Source: Amycolatopsis tucumanensis
Lineage (GTDB): Bacteria > Actinomycetota > Actinomycetes > Mycobacteriales > Pseudonocardiaceae
Direction of reading: 5' to 3'
Assembly: GCF_021654135.1 (NCBI RefSeq)
Contig: NZ_JAKGSD010000035.1
Span: 1 to 64,000 of the forward strand
DNA: 64,000 nucleotides
The notes beneath the pieces were generated by a model that saw only the letters and a program-made list of their open reading frames with translations, was not told where the DNA came from and made no database searches. The position numbers were made by a program, and so were the translations under genes. Shown here piece after piece: positions 1-6,869 of this stretch. Position 1 is the first letter of the stretch. The number at the start of each line of letters is the position of its first letter.

Positions 1-16
1 CTTCCGGTTTGTGCAT

Positions 17-96
17 ATCACCTTGAGCCAGGGCCGCAAGGTTGGCATGGTCGGCCGCCGGTGAGCGCGCAGGTTGCGGCCCTGACTCAAGGTGAT
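17..96. repeat. Long inverted repeat near window edge
   Basis: Two 23-bp arms at 17-39 and 74-96 are inverted complements with one mismatch, around a 34-bp centre. The mismatch becomes a G-U pair in minus-strand RNA, so a hairpin is better formed downstream of the hydrolase gene on that strand. No T tract follows, so it is not a standard intrinsic terminator. It could be a REP-like element or the edge of a longer repeat. The start of the window prevents a fuller view. Confidence 0.6.
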
Positions 97-149
97 CGCG
101 CCGGTGTCAGGCGACGGGATGACCACCCAGCTCGGGTTTTGGTTCGGCG

Positions 150-908
150 CTAGGCGTTCTGCACGGGGTTGGTCAGGGTGCCGATGCCCTCGATCGTGAT
201 GGACACCGTCTGGCCGTCGGTGATCTGGCCGACTCCGGCGGGCGTGCCGGTGAGGATGACGTCGCCGGGCAGGAGCGTCATCACGCCGGACACGAACTCC
301 ACCAGCTCGGGGATCTTGTGGATCAGCAGCGACGTCCGCGAGTCCTGCTTGAGCTCGCCGTCCACCTCGGTGCGGATCGCCAGGTCGGAGGCGTCCACGG
401 CGGTCTCGATCCACGGTCCGAGCGGGCAGAACGTGTCGAAGCCCTTCGCGCGGCCCCACTGGCCGTCGGCCTTCTGGAGGTCCCTCGCGCTGACGTCGTT
501 GGCGATCGTGTAACCGAGGATCGCCGCCGGGGCCTGCGCGGCCTTCACGTTGCGGATCGGCTGGCCGATGACCACCGCGAGCTCGCCTTCGAAGTCCACC
601 CGCTGCGACGCGGCCGGCAGTTTGATGGCGGCGTTCGGGCCGATCACGCTGGTCGACGGCTTGAGGAACATCATCGGCGACTCCGGCACCTCGTTGCCGA
701 ACTCGGCCGCGTGCTCCGCGTAGTTCCGGCCGATCGCGATCACCTTCGACGGGAGGATCGGCGCGAGCAGCCGCACGTCGGCGAGCGAGAACCGCTTGCC
801 CGTGTAATTCGGCTGTCCGAACGGGTGGTCGGCGATTTCCAGGAGCTCGTCGCCGTCGACGGAAGCGAAGGCGACCCCACCGGCATGAGCAACTCGAGCT
901 AGACGCAC
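150..908 (-). CDS. Fumarylacetoacetate hydrolase family protein
   Basis: This 252-residue protein is a complete FAH-fold enzyme, the family that hydrolyses or isomerises acylpyruvates and related 2-keto-dioates using a divalent metal. The family core begins near residue 55 (IGRNYAEHA). The metal ligands are visible as E107 and E109 (FEGELAVV) and D138 (ANDVSARD), and the late family motif GDVILTGTPAG lies near residue 215. The start is GTG at 908 with no good ribosome binding site, but a TAGGGT -10 box sits just upstream, so translation is probably leaderless. It is divergent from the Rieske-type gene. Family and metal site are secure; the substrate cannot be read from sequence. Confidence 0.9.
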   Translation of the reverse strand: MRLARVAHAGGVAFASVDGDELLEIADHPFGQPNYTGKRFSLADVRLLAPILPSKVIAIGRNYAEHAAEFGNEVPESPMMFLKPSTSVIGPNAAIKLPAASQRVDFEGELAVVIGQPIRNVKAAQAPAAILGYTIANDVSARDLQKADGQWGRAKGFDTFCPLGPWIETAVDASDLAIRTEVDGELKQDSRTSLLIHKIPELVEFVSGVMTLLPGDVILTGTPAGVGQITDGQTVSITIEGIGTLTNPVQNA

Positions 909-914
909 CCACCC

Positions 915-920
915 ACCCTA
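915..920 (-). promoter_or_regulatory. -10 box of leaderless FAH-family gene
   Basis: On the minus strand the hexamer TAGGGT lies 6 nt before the GTG at 908. Actinobacterial leaderless genes place the -10 box at this distance, so transcription would begin at or next to the start codon. No clear -35 box is seen. Confidence 0.45.
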
Positions 921-999
921 ACCAGCCGCCCTCCCCCGGGCACACGGGTGGTCATTGACACGGGCTACCCCACAGGCGGCTCATTAAACGGCACCTTCA

Positions 1000-1014
1000 T
1001 TTCGATGAACGAAA
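1000..1014. promoter_or_regulatory. 15-bp palindrome before Rieske-type gene
   Basis: The sequence TTTCGATGAACGAAA has perfect 5-bp arms around a 5-bp centre. It ends two bases before the ribosome binding site (GGAGG) of the gene at 1027, and a TTGACA hexamer lies upstream at 955-960. It is a candidate operator. No regulator gene is adjacent, so the binding protein is unknown. Confidence 0.35.
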
Positions 1015-1026
1015 CGTGGAGGCTCG

Positions 1027-2043
1027 GTGATCACCAACGCCTGGTACGTCGCCGGGTTCTCGCCCGACTTCGTGCGCGGCCGCCTGCACGCACCCGTCGT
1101 CGCGGGGCTGCCCCTCGTGCTGTGGCGGACCCTCGACGGTGAGGTCGTCGCCTACGACGGGCGGTGCCGGCACAAGCGGTTCCCGCTGCTCCGCTCCGGC
1201 GGCGAGCTGCGGTGCGCCAACCACGGAGTCTGCTACGACCAGCCGGGCCCGTGCTCCCCCGGATCCGCACCGTCCACCGTGCTCCCCCGTCGTCCGGTGA
1301 CCGAAAAGGACGGACTCGTCTGGGTGTGGCCGGGCGCGCCCCACCGCGCCGAACGCGTCGCCGTGCCGGACACCCCCGAGATCCCGGGCTGGGTGACGGT
1401 CCGGTCAGAGCCGGTGGAGGTCGCGGCGAGCAGCCGCCTGCTGGTGGAGAACCTGCTCGACGTCCGGCGCTCGTACCCGCTGCACGTGCGGAGGCTGTCC
1501 GGCGGCACCCGGATCGCGGTGCGCCTGGAACGCCGCACGATCGGCGGCGTCGAGACCGTGAAGACGGTGCGCCGCGCCCGGGACCAGCAGCTGCCCGACG
1601 TGATGCGGGAGTGGTTCGGCTACGACGTCGTCGACCGCGAGCACACCCACCACGTGCTCAACCCCGGCCTGACGCGGATCGAGCTGCGCGTCGGGCCGGG
1701 CGGGCTGGGCGGCGAACGGGAGAAGGGGTACGTCCTGCACCACCTGCACACGCCGATCGCGCCGGGGCGGCTGCGGTGGTGGTGGACCGTGAGCTGCCGG
1801 TCGCGCAAGCTGGCCGACCGGGTCGCCGACGGGATCGCCGCGATGATCCCCGAGTACCGGTGGGCGATCGAGGCGCAGCAGTCGATGCTCGCCCACCCCG
1901 AGCGGGGCCACGAGGACGTGCCCGTGAAGACCGACGGCGCGGTCGTCCTGCTGCGCCGGGTCTTCGAGCACCTGGAACGGCTCGAAGACGAACCCGACCA
2001 CGCCGAGCTCGCCCGGCTGCGCACCGGAGTGACGCGATGCTGA
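1027..2043 (+). CDS. Rieske-type oxygenase-like protein, altered active site
   Basis: The 338-residue protein resembles the oxygenase subunit of vanillate demethylase-type Rieske enzymes. The N-terminal [2Fe-2S] site is intact: C47-x-H49, then C63-x2-H66. The mononuclear iron motif, normally D-x2-H-x4-H, here reads ENLLDVRRSYPLH, so the first iron His is R148 while H153 remains. Near residue 277 the segment PEYRWAIEAQQ aligns with the family's ED-x-EAQQ region and has Tyr where the ligand Asp is expected. Electron transfer may survive, but normal oxygen activation is doubtful. The start is GTG with GGAGG upstream. The stop overlaps the next gene by 7 bp, so the two are probably co-translated. 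The missing His is certain; the Asp alignment is inferred. Confidence 0.8.
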   Translation: MITNAWYVAGFSPDFVRGRLHAPVVAGLPLVLWRTLDGEVVAYDGRCRHKRFPLLRSGGELRCANHGVCYDQPGPCSPGSAPSTVLPRRPVTEKDGLVWVWPGAPHRAERVAVPDTPEIPGWVTVRSEPVEVAASSRLLVENLLDVRRSYPLHVRRLSGGTRIAVRLERRTIGGVETVKTVRRARDQQLPDVMREWFGYDVVDREHTHHVLNPGLTRIELRVGPGGLGGEREKGYVLHHLHTPIAPGRLRWWWTVSCRSRKLADRVADGIAAMIPEYRWAIEAQQSMLAHPERGHEDVPVKTDGAVVLLRRVFEHLERLEDEPDHAELARLRTGVTRC

Positions 2044-2237
2044 GGCGCCACGACGAAACCCCGCGCTGGGGCTACTGCGAAGGCTGCCGCCGCTGGATCT
2101 TCACCGGCTCCTGGCGGAGATCCCGGTGCCCGCTCTGCCGCACCGCGGTGAGCGTGCTGGAACAGGCCGCGGACGACGCGTTCTACGTCGAGCTGGAGAT
2201 CCCCGTCCCGGCAGGCGCCGACGAACCGGCGTTCTGA
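2037..2237 (+). CDS. Small zinc-ribbon protein
   Basis: This 66-residue protein begins at an ATG inside the last codons of the Rieske-type gene and shares 7 bp with it. C14-x2-C17 and C31-x2-C34 are spaced as in a zinc ribbon, in a basic, Trp-rich N-terminal half; the C-terminal half is acidic. A domain this small usually binds a protein or nucleic acid, or carries metal. The tight overlap with the Rieske-type gene suggests a partner or assembly factor for it. Its last 55 bp overlap the opposite-strand cupin gene. Function is unknown; the case for coding rests on the overlap and the paired CxxC motifs. Confidence 0.7.
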   Translation: MLRRHDETPRWGYCEGCRRWIFTGSWRRSRCPLCRTAVSVLEQAADDAFYVELEIPVPAGADEPAF

Positions 2238-2764
2238 CCGGCGCACGCGTGGCACGGGCAGTGCGGGCAACCCACGTCGTGCGGCCGCCGAGGCGCGCTG
2301 GTGATGACGTCGCAGATCAGGCAGCACAGCTCGCCGTCGAGCGAGACGACCTCCTCGTACGGCACGGGCGCCATCCGGTCCTCGGCGTCGATCGCCCGGT
2401 GCGGCGAGCCGACGGCCAGGATGACGTGGTCGGTGATCGCGCCGACGGCGTGCGGCACCTCGCCTTTGATGAGGTACACCTGGCCGGCGCGGGTCTCGTG
2501 GATCCGGCCCGCGTAGGTGATCGTGCCGATCCCGGCGGTCACCACCAGCACGTGGTGGCCGGGGTGCGTGTGCGGCACGAACCCGGCGCCCGCGGGCAGG
2601 CGCAGCAGGTCCGCGCCGACGACCCCGTTGGAGACCAGGGCATCCCCGCTCGCGGCGGGCGCGCCGTGCAGCGCCGTGGAGCGCGAGCCGTGGTACACCT
2701 CCAGTTCGGTGTGTCCCCTGTGGACCCGGCCGCGGGCCCACGTGACGAGTTCGAGTTCGGCCAC
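2183..2764 (-). CDS. Cupin protein with Cys-rich C-terminal tail
   Basis: The protein has 193 residues from a GTG at 2764 preceded by AGGAAGGGGA. Residues 50-120 form a cupin barrel: motif 1 is PHTHPGHH with H65, H67 and H71 (the usual Glu replaced by His) and motif 2 is GEVPHAV with H105. The last 47 residues hold seven cysteines (C147, C148, C151, C166, C169, C171, C174), arranged CCLIC and CPHCPCHAC, which suggests a second metal site. It follows the adenylation-methyltransferase gene by 13 bp and must be co-transcribed with it. Its 3' end overlaps the zinc-ribbon gene on the other strand. The substrate is unknown. Confidence 0.8.
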   Translation of the reverse strand: MAELELVTWARGRVHRGHTELEVYHGSRSTALHGAPAASGDALVSNGVVGADLLRLPAGAGFVPHTHPGHHVLVVTAGIGTITYAGRIHETRAGQVYLIKGEVPHAVGAITDHVILAVGSPHRAIDAEDRMAPVPYEEVVSLDGELCCLICDVITSAPRRPHDVGCPHCPCHACAGQNAGSSAPAGTGISSST

Positions 2765-2777
2765 GGCCGTCCCCTTC

Positions 2778-4727
2778 CTACTTGGTCGCCCAGACGACCC
2801 CGCCGAGGTCGTGGTGCCCGGCGTGCAGTGCGGCGTACCCCGGTTCGCGGAACCCGGCCTCGCGCAGCAAGTGCAGCCACTCCCAGCGGCTGCGGAGTCC
2901 ACCGCGGTCCCACCAGCCGTCGACGGCGGCGAAGAGCAGGTCCAGCGCCCACGGCGTCGCCCCGGCGGTCGGGCTCGTGCCCTCGGCCAGGACCAGCCGT
3001 CCGCCGTCGGTGAGCATGTCACGCAGGCGGCGCAGCGACATCTCCTTGTCGGCGGCGCGGTGCACGGTGTTCGTGGCCACGATGGTGTCGAACATCTCTG
3101 GCCCCGGCCCACTGTCCAGATCGTCCGGTCCCGCGTCCAGAACCCGGCCACGCGTGCGTCCCGACGCGATCACCACCTCCGCCGCGTACTCGGCGTACAC
3201 CGACATCGGCCAGTCGCCCGGCACGCGGCGCCACTCCTCGAACGGCGCGCCCTCCGCGACATCCGGCCAGGCCGCGACGAGGGCGTCGAGCGCGTCGTGC
3301 GCGGCGGTGCGGGTGCCCGGAAGCGCCTGCCGCGGCGGGGAATGCGCCGCGGTCAGCGCCAGGGCCTCGCGGTACACGTGGCGTGCCCGCGCGCACTCCG
3401 GGCGCACCGGCGAGGCCAGGATCGCCCGCGCCGCACGGCAGGCGTGGTCGAGCAGTTCCTCGTACCGCAACGCGCTCTCCCGCCGCACGGTGAGCCCGCG
3501 CGCCATCGCCTCGCGCAGCGGCTGCCCGTTCTCCGCGGCCAGGAACCCGGAGGACGAGAACACCGCAGGCCGCACCCGCGCGGTCCGGCACACCTCCCGC
3601 AACCCGGCCACCGCGCCGACGAGCGCGACTTCGTGTCCCAGCGCGGGTTCCGGCACCGCCACCGCGGCGAACTCCCCGGACAGCCCGGCCTCGCGCCACT
3701 CCCCCTCGACGTCGGCCGGGTGCAGCCGCTGCCCGCCGCGCTCGATCAGTTCCGCGGAACGCCCGTGCAGCACCAGGAAACCGTCACGCAGCTCGCCGCG
3801 GTCCCCGGTGCGCAGCCAGCCGTCCGGCGTCACCGGGTTCACCTCCGGGGCACCCCAGTACCCGCGCATCAGCTCCGGCGCACGGAGCCACACCTCCCCG
3901 TCCTCCAGGCGCAGCTCCGTGCCCGGCAACGGCACCCCGACCGGACCCTGGTGCCGCACGTACTGTTCGCGGAACCCGGCGGCGTCGAGCAGCGGCATGG
4001 TGGTGCTGAGGTTGACCGCCTCGGTGAGCCCGTAGGCCTGCCGCAACCGCGGCCCGTACCGGGCGGCGAAATCCGCGGCCAGTTCCCGCGACAGCGGCGC
4101 GCCGGAGGTGATCACGTACTCCAGGCAGTCCGGCCAGTGGACACCGGCGCGGACCACCTCGCGCAGCTGCGCCGGCACGAGCGACGCGGTCTGCGCGCCC
4201 TTCGCCTCGACCGCCGCGAAGAACGTGACGGGGTCGAACTTCTCGGTCAGCACGAGGGGCGCGTCGGTGAGCCGGGTGCCGACCAGCGACATGACCAGCG
4301 CGGTGACGTGGTGCAGCGGCAGCGCGGTGGCGTGCTGGCGGACCGGCGAGAAGCCGTGCAGGGCCGCGGTCCGCGCCGCGTTGCCGGCCACCTCGTCGCG
4401 GCCGAGCATGACGCACCGGCCGGCGCCCGGGGTGTGCACGAGGAACGCCAAGCCGGCGGCGTCCGGATGATCGGGCTCGCCGTCGAGCAAGCTCACTCGC
4501 GACGCGCGGGGCGGCCCGTCCACGAGCGCGGAGGCCCCGACCGCCGCGGCGACCCTGGCCACCTCGGTGTCCGGCACGCGGGCGCGCAGCGGAACCGCCA
4601 CCAGCCTGCGGTCGGCGCAGGCCAGCAGCAGCTCGGCGAACGCGTCGCCGGTGGGGCAGCGCAGCACGACCCGGGCGTTGTCCGGGAGGCCGTCGAGGAT
4701 TGCCCGCCATGGCTCCACCGCACCCAC
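2778..4727 (-). CDS. Adenylation-domain / methyltransferase-like fusion
   Basis: Residues 1-420 of this 649-residue protein follow the ANL (acyl-CoA ligase / NRPS adenylation) fold: YGLTEA at 232-237, RTGD at 306-309 and the hinge-like GRSAELIERGGQRLHP at 322-337. The phosphate-binding loop that should read TSGTTGxPKG is VHTPGAGRCVML at 97-108, without Lys, and the C-terminal catalytic Lys of the NGK motif is Gln402. A helical stretch (420-510) leads to a C-terminal segment (527-649) like PKS/NRPS methyltransferases, with VLDAG at 529-533 and LTDGGRLVLAEGT at 572-584, but the SAM-binding glycine motif is degenerate. It may bind rather than activate an acid. It is probably co-transcribed with the cupin gene downstream. 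Confidence 0.8.
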   Translation of the reverse strand: MGAVEPWRAILDGLPDNARVVLRCPTGDAFAELLLACADRRLVAVPLRARVPDTEVARVAAAVGASALVDGPPRASRVSLLDGEPDHPDAAGLAFLVHTPGAGRCVMLGRDEVAGNAARTAALHGFSPVRQHATALPLHHVTALVMSLVGTRLTDAPLVLTEKFDPVTFFAAVEAKGAQTASLVPAQLREVVRAGVHWPDCLEYVITSGAPLSRELAADFAARYGPRLRQAYGLTEAVNLSTTMPLLDAAGFREQYVRHQGPVGVPLPGTELRLEDGEVWLRAPELMRGYWGAPEVNPVTPDGWLRTGDRGELRDGFLVLHGRSAELIERGGQRLHPADVEGEWREAGLSGEFAAVAVPEPALGHEVALVGAVAGLREVCRTARVRPAVFSSSGFLAAENGQPLREAMARGLTVRRESALRYEELLDHACRAARAILASPVRPECARARHVYREALALTAAHSPPRQALPGTRTAAHDALDALVAAWPDVAEGAPFEEWRRVPGDWPMSVYAEYAAEVVIASGRTRGRVLDAGPDDLDSGPGPEMFDTIVATNTVHRAADKEMSLRRLRDMLTDGGRLVLAEGTSPTAGATPWALDLLFAAVDGWWDRGGLRSRWEWLHLLREAGFREPGYAALHAGHHDLGGVVWATK

Positions 4728-5034
4728 CCTGGCCGCTCAGGGACGGCAGTTGCAGGGAGGCGAGTCCCGCCGCCGGGGCCCTGGGAAGCGGTGGAGCCGC
4801 TTGCGGTGGGCCGTCAACCGGCACCGCCGCGGGTTCGAACGCGCAGAGCCGCGCGCAGCGTGTCCGTTGAGGGTGGCGGTGGGCTGGCGGGTGGGAGGTC
4901 ATGAGGAGGCGATCCCACAGCCAGGGGCCGCCTTGAACGAGACCGTCACGCGAAGCCTGACCGTTGAGGGCGGTGGCGGGCTGGCGGGAGGGGCCGCCAC
5001 CCGCACCGGCCCGCAAGCATCCCGAAACAGAGTC
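4728..5034. repeat. Non-coding gap with a 34-bp direct repeat
   Basis: This 307-bp stretch separates the adenylation fusion from cimA and I see no gene in it. It contains a degenerate direct repeat, CCGTTGAGGG followed by a GGTGGC/CTGGCGGG tract, at 4864-4897 and 4961-4993, offset 97 bp. No terminator with a T tract is visible, and no convincing promoter for the fusion gene at 4727. Confidence 0.5.
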
Positions 5035-6636
5035 CTAGCCGCGCATGCTCTTGTGCACCAGGGCGTCGCACAGGGCGAGCCAGCTCGCCTCGACGATGCT
5101 GCCGTGCACGCCGACCGTGGTCCACTCCTGGTCGCCGTCGCTGGACTTCAGCAGCACCCGCGTCACCGCGTCGGTGCCCGGGTGGCTCGGCAGGATCCGC
5201 ACCTTGTAGTCCGACAGCTCGACACTGTCCAACCAGGACAGCGCCGGGGACAGCGCCTTCCGCAGCGCCGCGTCCAGCGCGTGCACCGGGCCGTTGCCCT
5301 CCGCGGTCGCGATCACCCGCTCCCCCGCGACGTGCACCTTCACCGTCGCCTCGGAGATCACCTCCCCGTCGCCGCGGTGGTCCAGCACCACGCGGTAGGA
5401 CTCCAGCGTGAACGGCGGCTCTGCCAGGCCGTCGACCTCCTTGCGCAGCAGCAGTTCCAGCGACGCGTCGGCGGCCTCGAACGACCAGCCCTCGGCCTCC
5501 AGCTCCTTCACCTTCGCCACCACGCTGGTGACCGCCTCAGGCCGGCCGGCAAGGTCCACCCCGAGCTCACGTCCCTTGAGCTCCAGGCTGGCCCTGCCGG
5601 CCATCTCGGTGACCAGGACCCGCATGTCGTTGCCGACGGAAGATGGATCGATGTGGTTGTACAGCAACGGATCCACCTTGATCGCGCTCGCGTGCAGCCC
5701 CGCCTTGTGGGCGAAGGCCGACGACCCGACGTAGGCCTGGTGGGTGTCGGGTGCGATGTTCGCGATTTCGGCAAGGGCATGGGAGACGCGGGTCAGCTCG
5801 GCGGCGCCCCCGGTGGGGAGCACGTCCATGCCGAGCTTGGCCACGAGGTTTCCCGTCACGGCGAACAGGTCGGCGTTGCCGGCCCGCTCCCCGTACCCGT
5901 TCGCGGTGCACTGCACGTGCGTCGCGCCGGCCTGCACCGCCGCGATGCTGTTGGCGACGGCGCAGGAAGTGTCGTCCTGGCAGTGGATGCCGAGCCGGAA
6001 ACCGGTGCGGGCGGCGACTTCCCGCACGGTCTCGGCGATCCCGAGCGGCAGCTGGCCGCCGTTGGTGTCGCACAGCACGACGACGTCGGCGCCCGCGGTG
6101 AACCCGGCTTCCAGCACGCGCAGCGCGGTGTCCGGGTCGAAGGCGTAGCCGTCGAAGAAGTGCTCGGCGTCGAGGAACACCCGGCGGCCCTCGCCGACCA
6201 GGAACGACACGGTGTCGGCGACCATCGCGCAGGCCTCGTCGACGTCGACGCGCAGCGCGCGCTCGATGTGGCGGCGGTCGGACTTCGCGACCAGCGTCAC
6301 CACCGGCGCCCGCGAGTCGAGCAGCGCCCGCACCTGGGCGTCCTCCGCCGCCTTCGCGCCCGCCTTGCGCGTCGACCCGAACGCGACGAGCGCCGCGTGC
6401 TTGAGGATCAGCTCCCCGTCCGCGGCGCGGGCGAAGAACTCGGTGTCCTTCGGCAGCGCGCCCGGCCAGCCGCCCTCGATGAAGCCCACACCCAGCTCGT
6501 CCAGCAGGCGCGCGACGGCGAGCTTGTCCGCCACCGAGTAGGAGATGCCCTCGCGCTGGGCCCCGTCCCGCAAAGTCGTGTCGTACAGGTGGAAGTCGTC
6601 ACCGAGCGGCAGTCCGGCTGGCTCCGTGCGGGTCAC
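5035..6636 (-). CDS. cimA: (R)-citramalate synthase
   Basis: CimA condenses pyruvate and acetyl-CoA to citramalate, opening a threonine-independent route to isoleucine. The 533-residue protein has the DRE-TIM barrel: LYDTTLRDGAQREG with R23 and D24, the EGGWPG motif of the citramalate-type subfamily, and NGYGERAGNADL before the linker. The C-terminal 150 residues form the LeuA-type allosteric domain. The metal-binding H-x-H reads H218-C219-Q220 (GIHCQDD), so one expected ligand is Gln. AAGGAG lies 7 nt before the GTG start. Upstream are an Ile-rich leader peptide and an attenuator, and leuB, whose enzyme acts later in the same route, is next. An isopropylmalate synthase is less likely given the subfamily motifs and the Ile leader. 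Confidence 0.88.
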   Translation of the reverse strand: MTRTEPAGLPLGDDFHLYDTTLRDGAQREGISYSVADKLAVARLLDELGVGFIEGGWPGALPKDTEFFARAADGELILKHAALVAFGSTRKAGAKAAEDAQVRALLDSRAPVVTLVAKSDRRHIERALRVDVDEACAMVADTVSFLVGEGRRVFLDAEHFFDGYAFDPDTALRVLEAGFTAGADVVVLCDTNGGQLPLGIAETVREVAARTGFRLGIHCQDDTSCAVANSIAAVQAGATHVQCTANGYGERAGNADLFAVTGNLVAKLGMDVLPTGGAAELTRVSHALAEIANIAPDTHQAYVGSSAFAHKAGLHASAIKVDPLLYNHIDPSSVGNDMRVLVTEMAGRASLELKGRELGVDLAGRPEAVTSVVAKVKELEAEGWSFEAADASLELLLRKEVDGLAEPPFTLESYRVVLDHRGDGEVISEATVKVHVAGERVIATAEGNGPVHALDAALRKALSPALSWLDSVELSDYKVRILPSHPGTDAVTRVLLKSSDGDQEWTTVGVHGSIVEASWLALCDALVHKSMRG

Positions 6637-6673
6637 GGTCGTCTCCTTGCGTGGTGGAAGGCTTCTCGGGCAA

Positions 6674-6702
6674 CAAAAAAACCTCCCGCGGATGCGAGAG
6701 GT
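6674..6702 (-). terminator. Attenuator terminator of cimA leader
   Basis: On the minus strand ACCTCTCGC pairs with GCGGGAGGT (one G-T pair) around an ATCC loop, followed by seven T. It lies 28 nt after the stop of the leader peptide and before the cimA ribosome binding site, so it can end transcription ahead of the gene. A second hairpin, TGTCCG-CAT-CGGACA, sits between the leader stop and this stem. Confidence 0.8.
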
Positions 6703-6729
6703 CTGCGCGCCAGGTGTCCGATGCGGACA

Positions 6730-6777
6730 CTACCCGGCGCGCCTGCCGATAATGATCACGGCAAAAGAGGAAGCCAT
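6730..6777 (-). CDS. cimA leader peptide (Ile-rich)
   Basis: A 15-codon reading frame encodes MASSFAVIIIGRRAG. One Val and three consecutive Ile codons sit mid-peptide, as expected of an attenuation leader sensing isoleucyl-tRNA. It has no ribosome binding site, but a promoter upstream places the transcription start at or next to the A of its ATG, so it is probably leaderless. The stop is followed by a small hairpin and then the terminator at 6674-6702. When Ile-tRNA is scarce the ribosome would stall on the Ile codons and let transcription reach cimA. This is too short for normal gene finders; coding is inferred from codon content and position. Confidence 0.75.
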   Translation of the reverse strand: MASSFAVIIIGRRAG

Positions 6778-6783
6778 GCCCGC

Positions 6784-6813
6784 ATCATGTCACACCGGTG
6801 CGCGAAAGGGCAA
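6784..6813 (-). promoter_or_regulatory. Promoter of cimA leader
   Basis: The minus strand shows TTGCCC (6808-6813) and CATGAT (6784-6789) with an 18-nt spacer. The expected start falls about 7 nt downstream, at the leader ATG. The -35 box overlaps the T tract of the preceding leuB terminator. Confidence 0.5.
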
Positions 6814-6853
6814 AAATGCGGCGGAGGCCACCCCCGGTGCGGGGATGGCCTCC
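6811..6853 (-). terminator. leuB terminator
   Basis: A 13-bp stem with one mismatch (arms 6823-6835 and 6841-6853, 5-nt loop) follows the leuB stop on the minus strand. A short spacer and TTTTT at 6812-6816 complete it. It insulates the cimA leader promoter from leuB transcription. Confidence 0.7.
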
Positions 6854-6869
6854 ACGGCGCGGGAAACGA

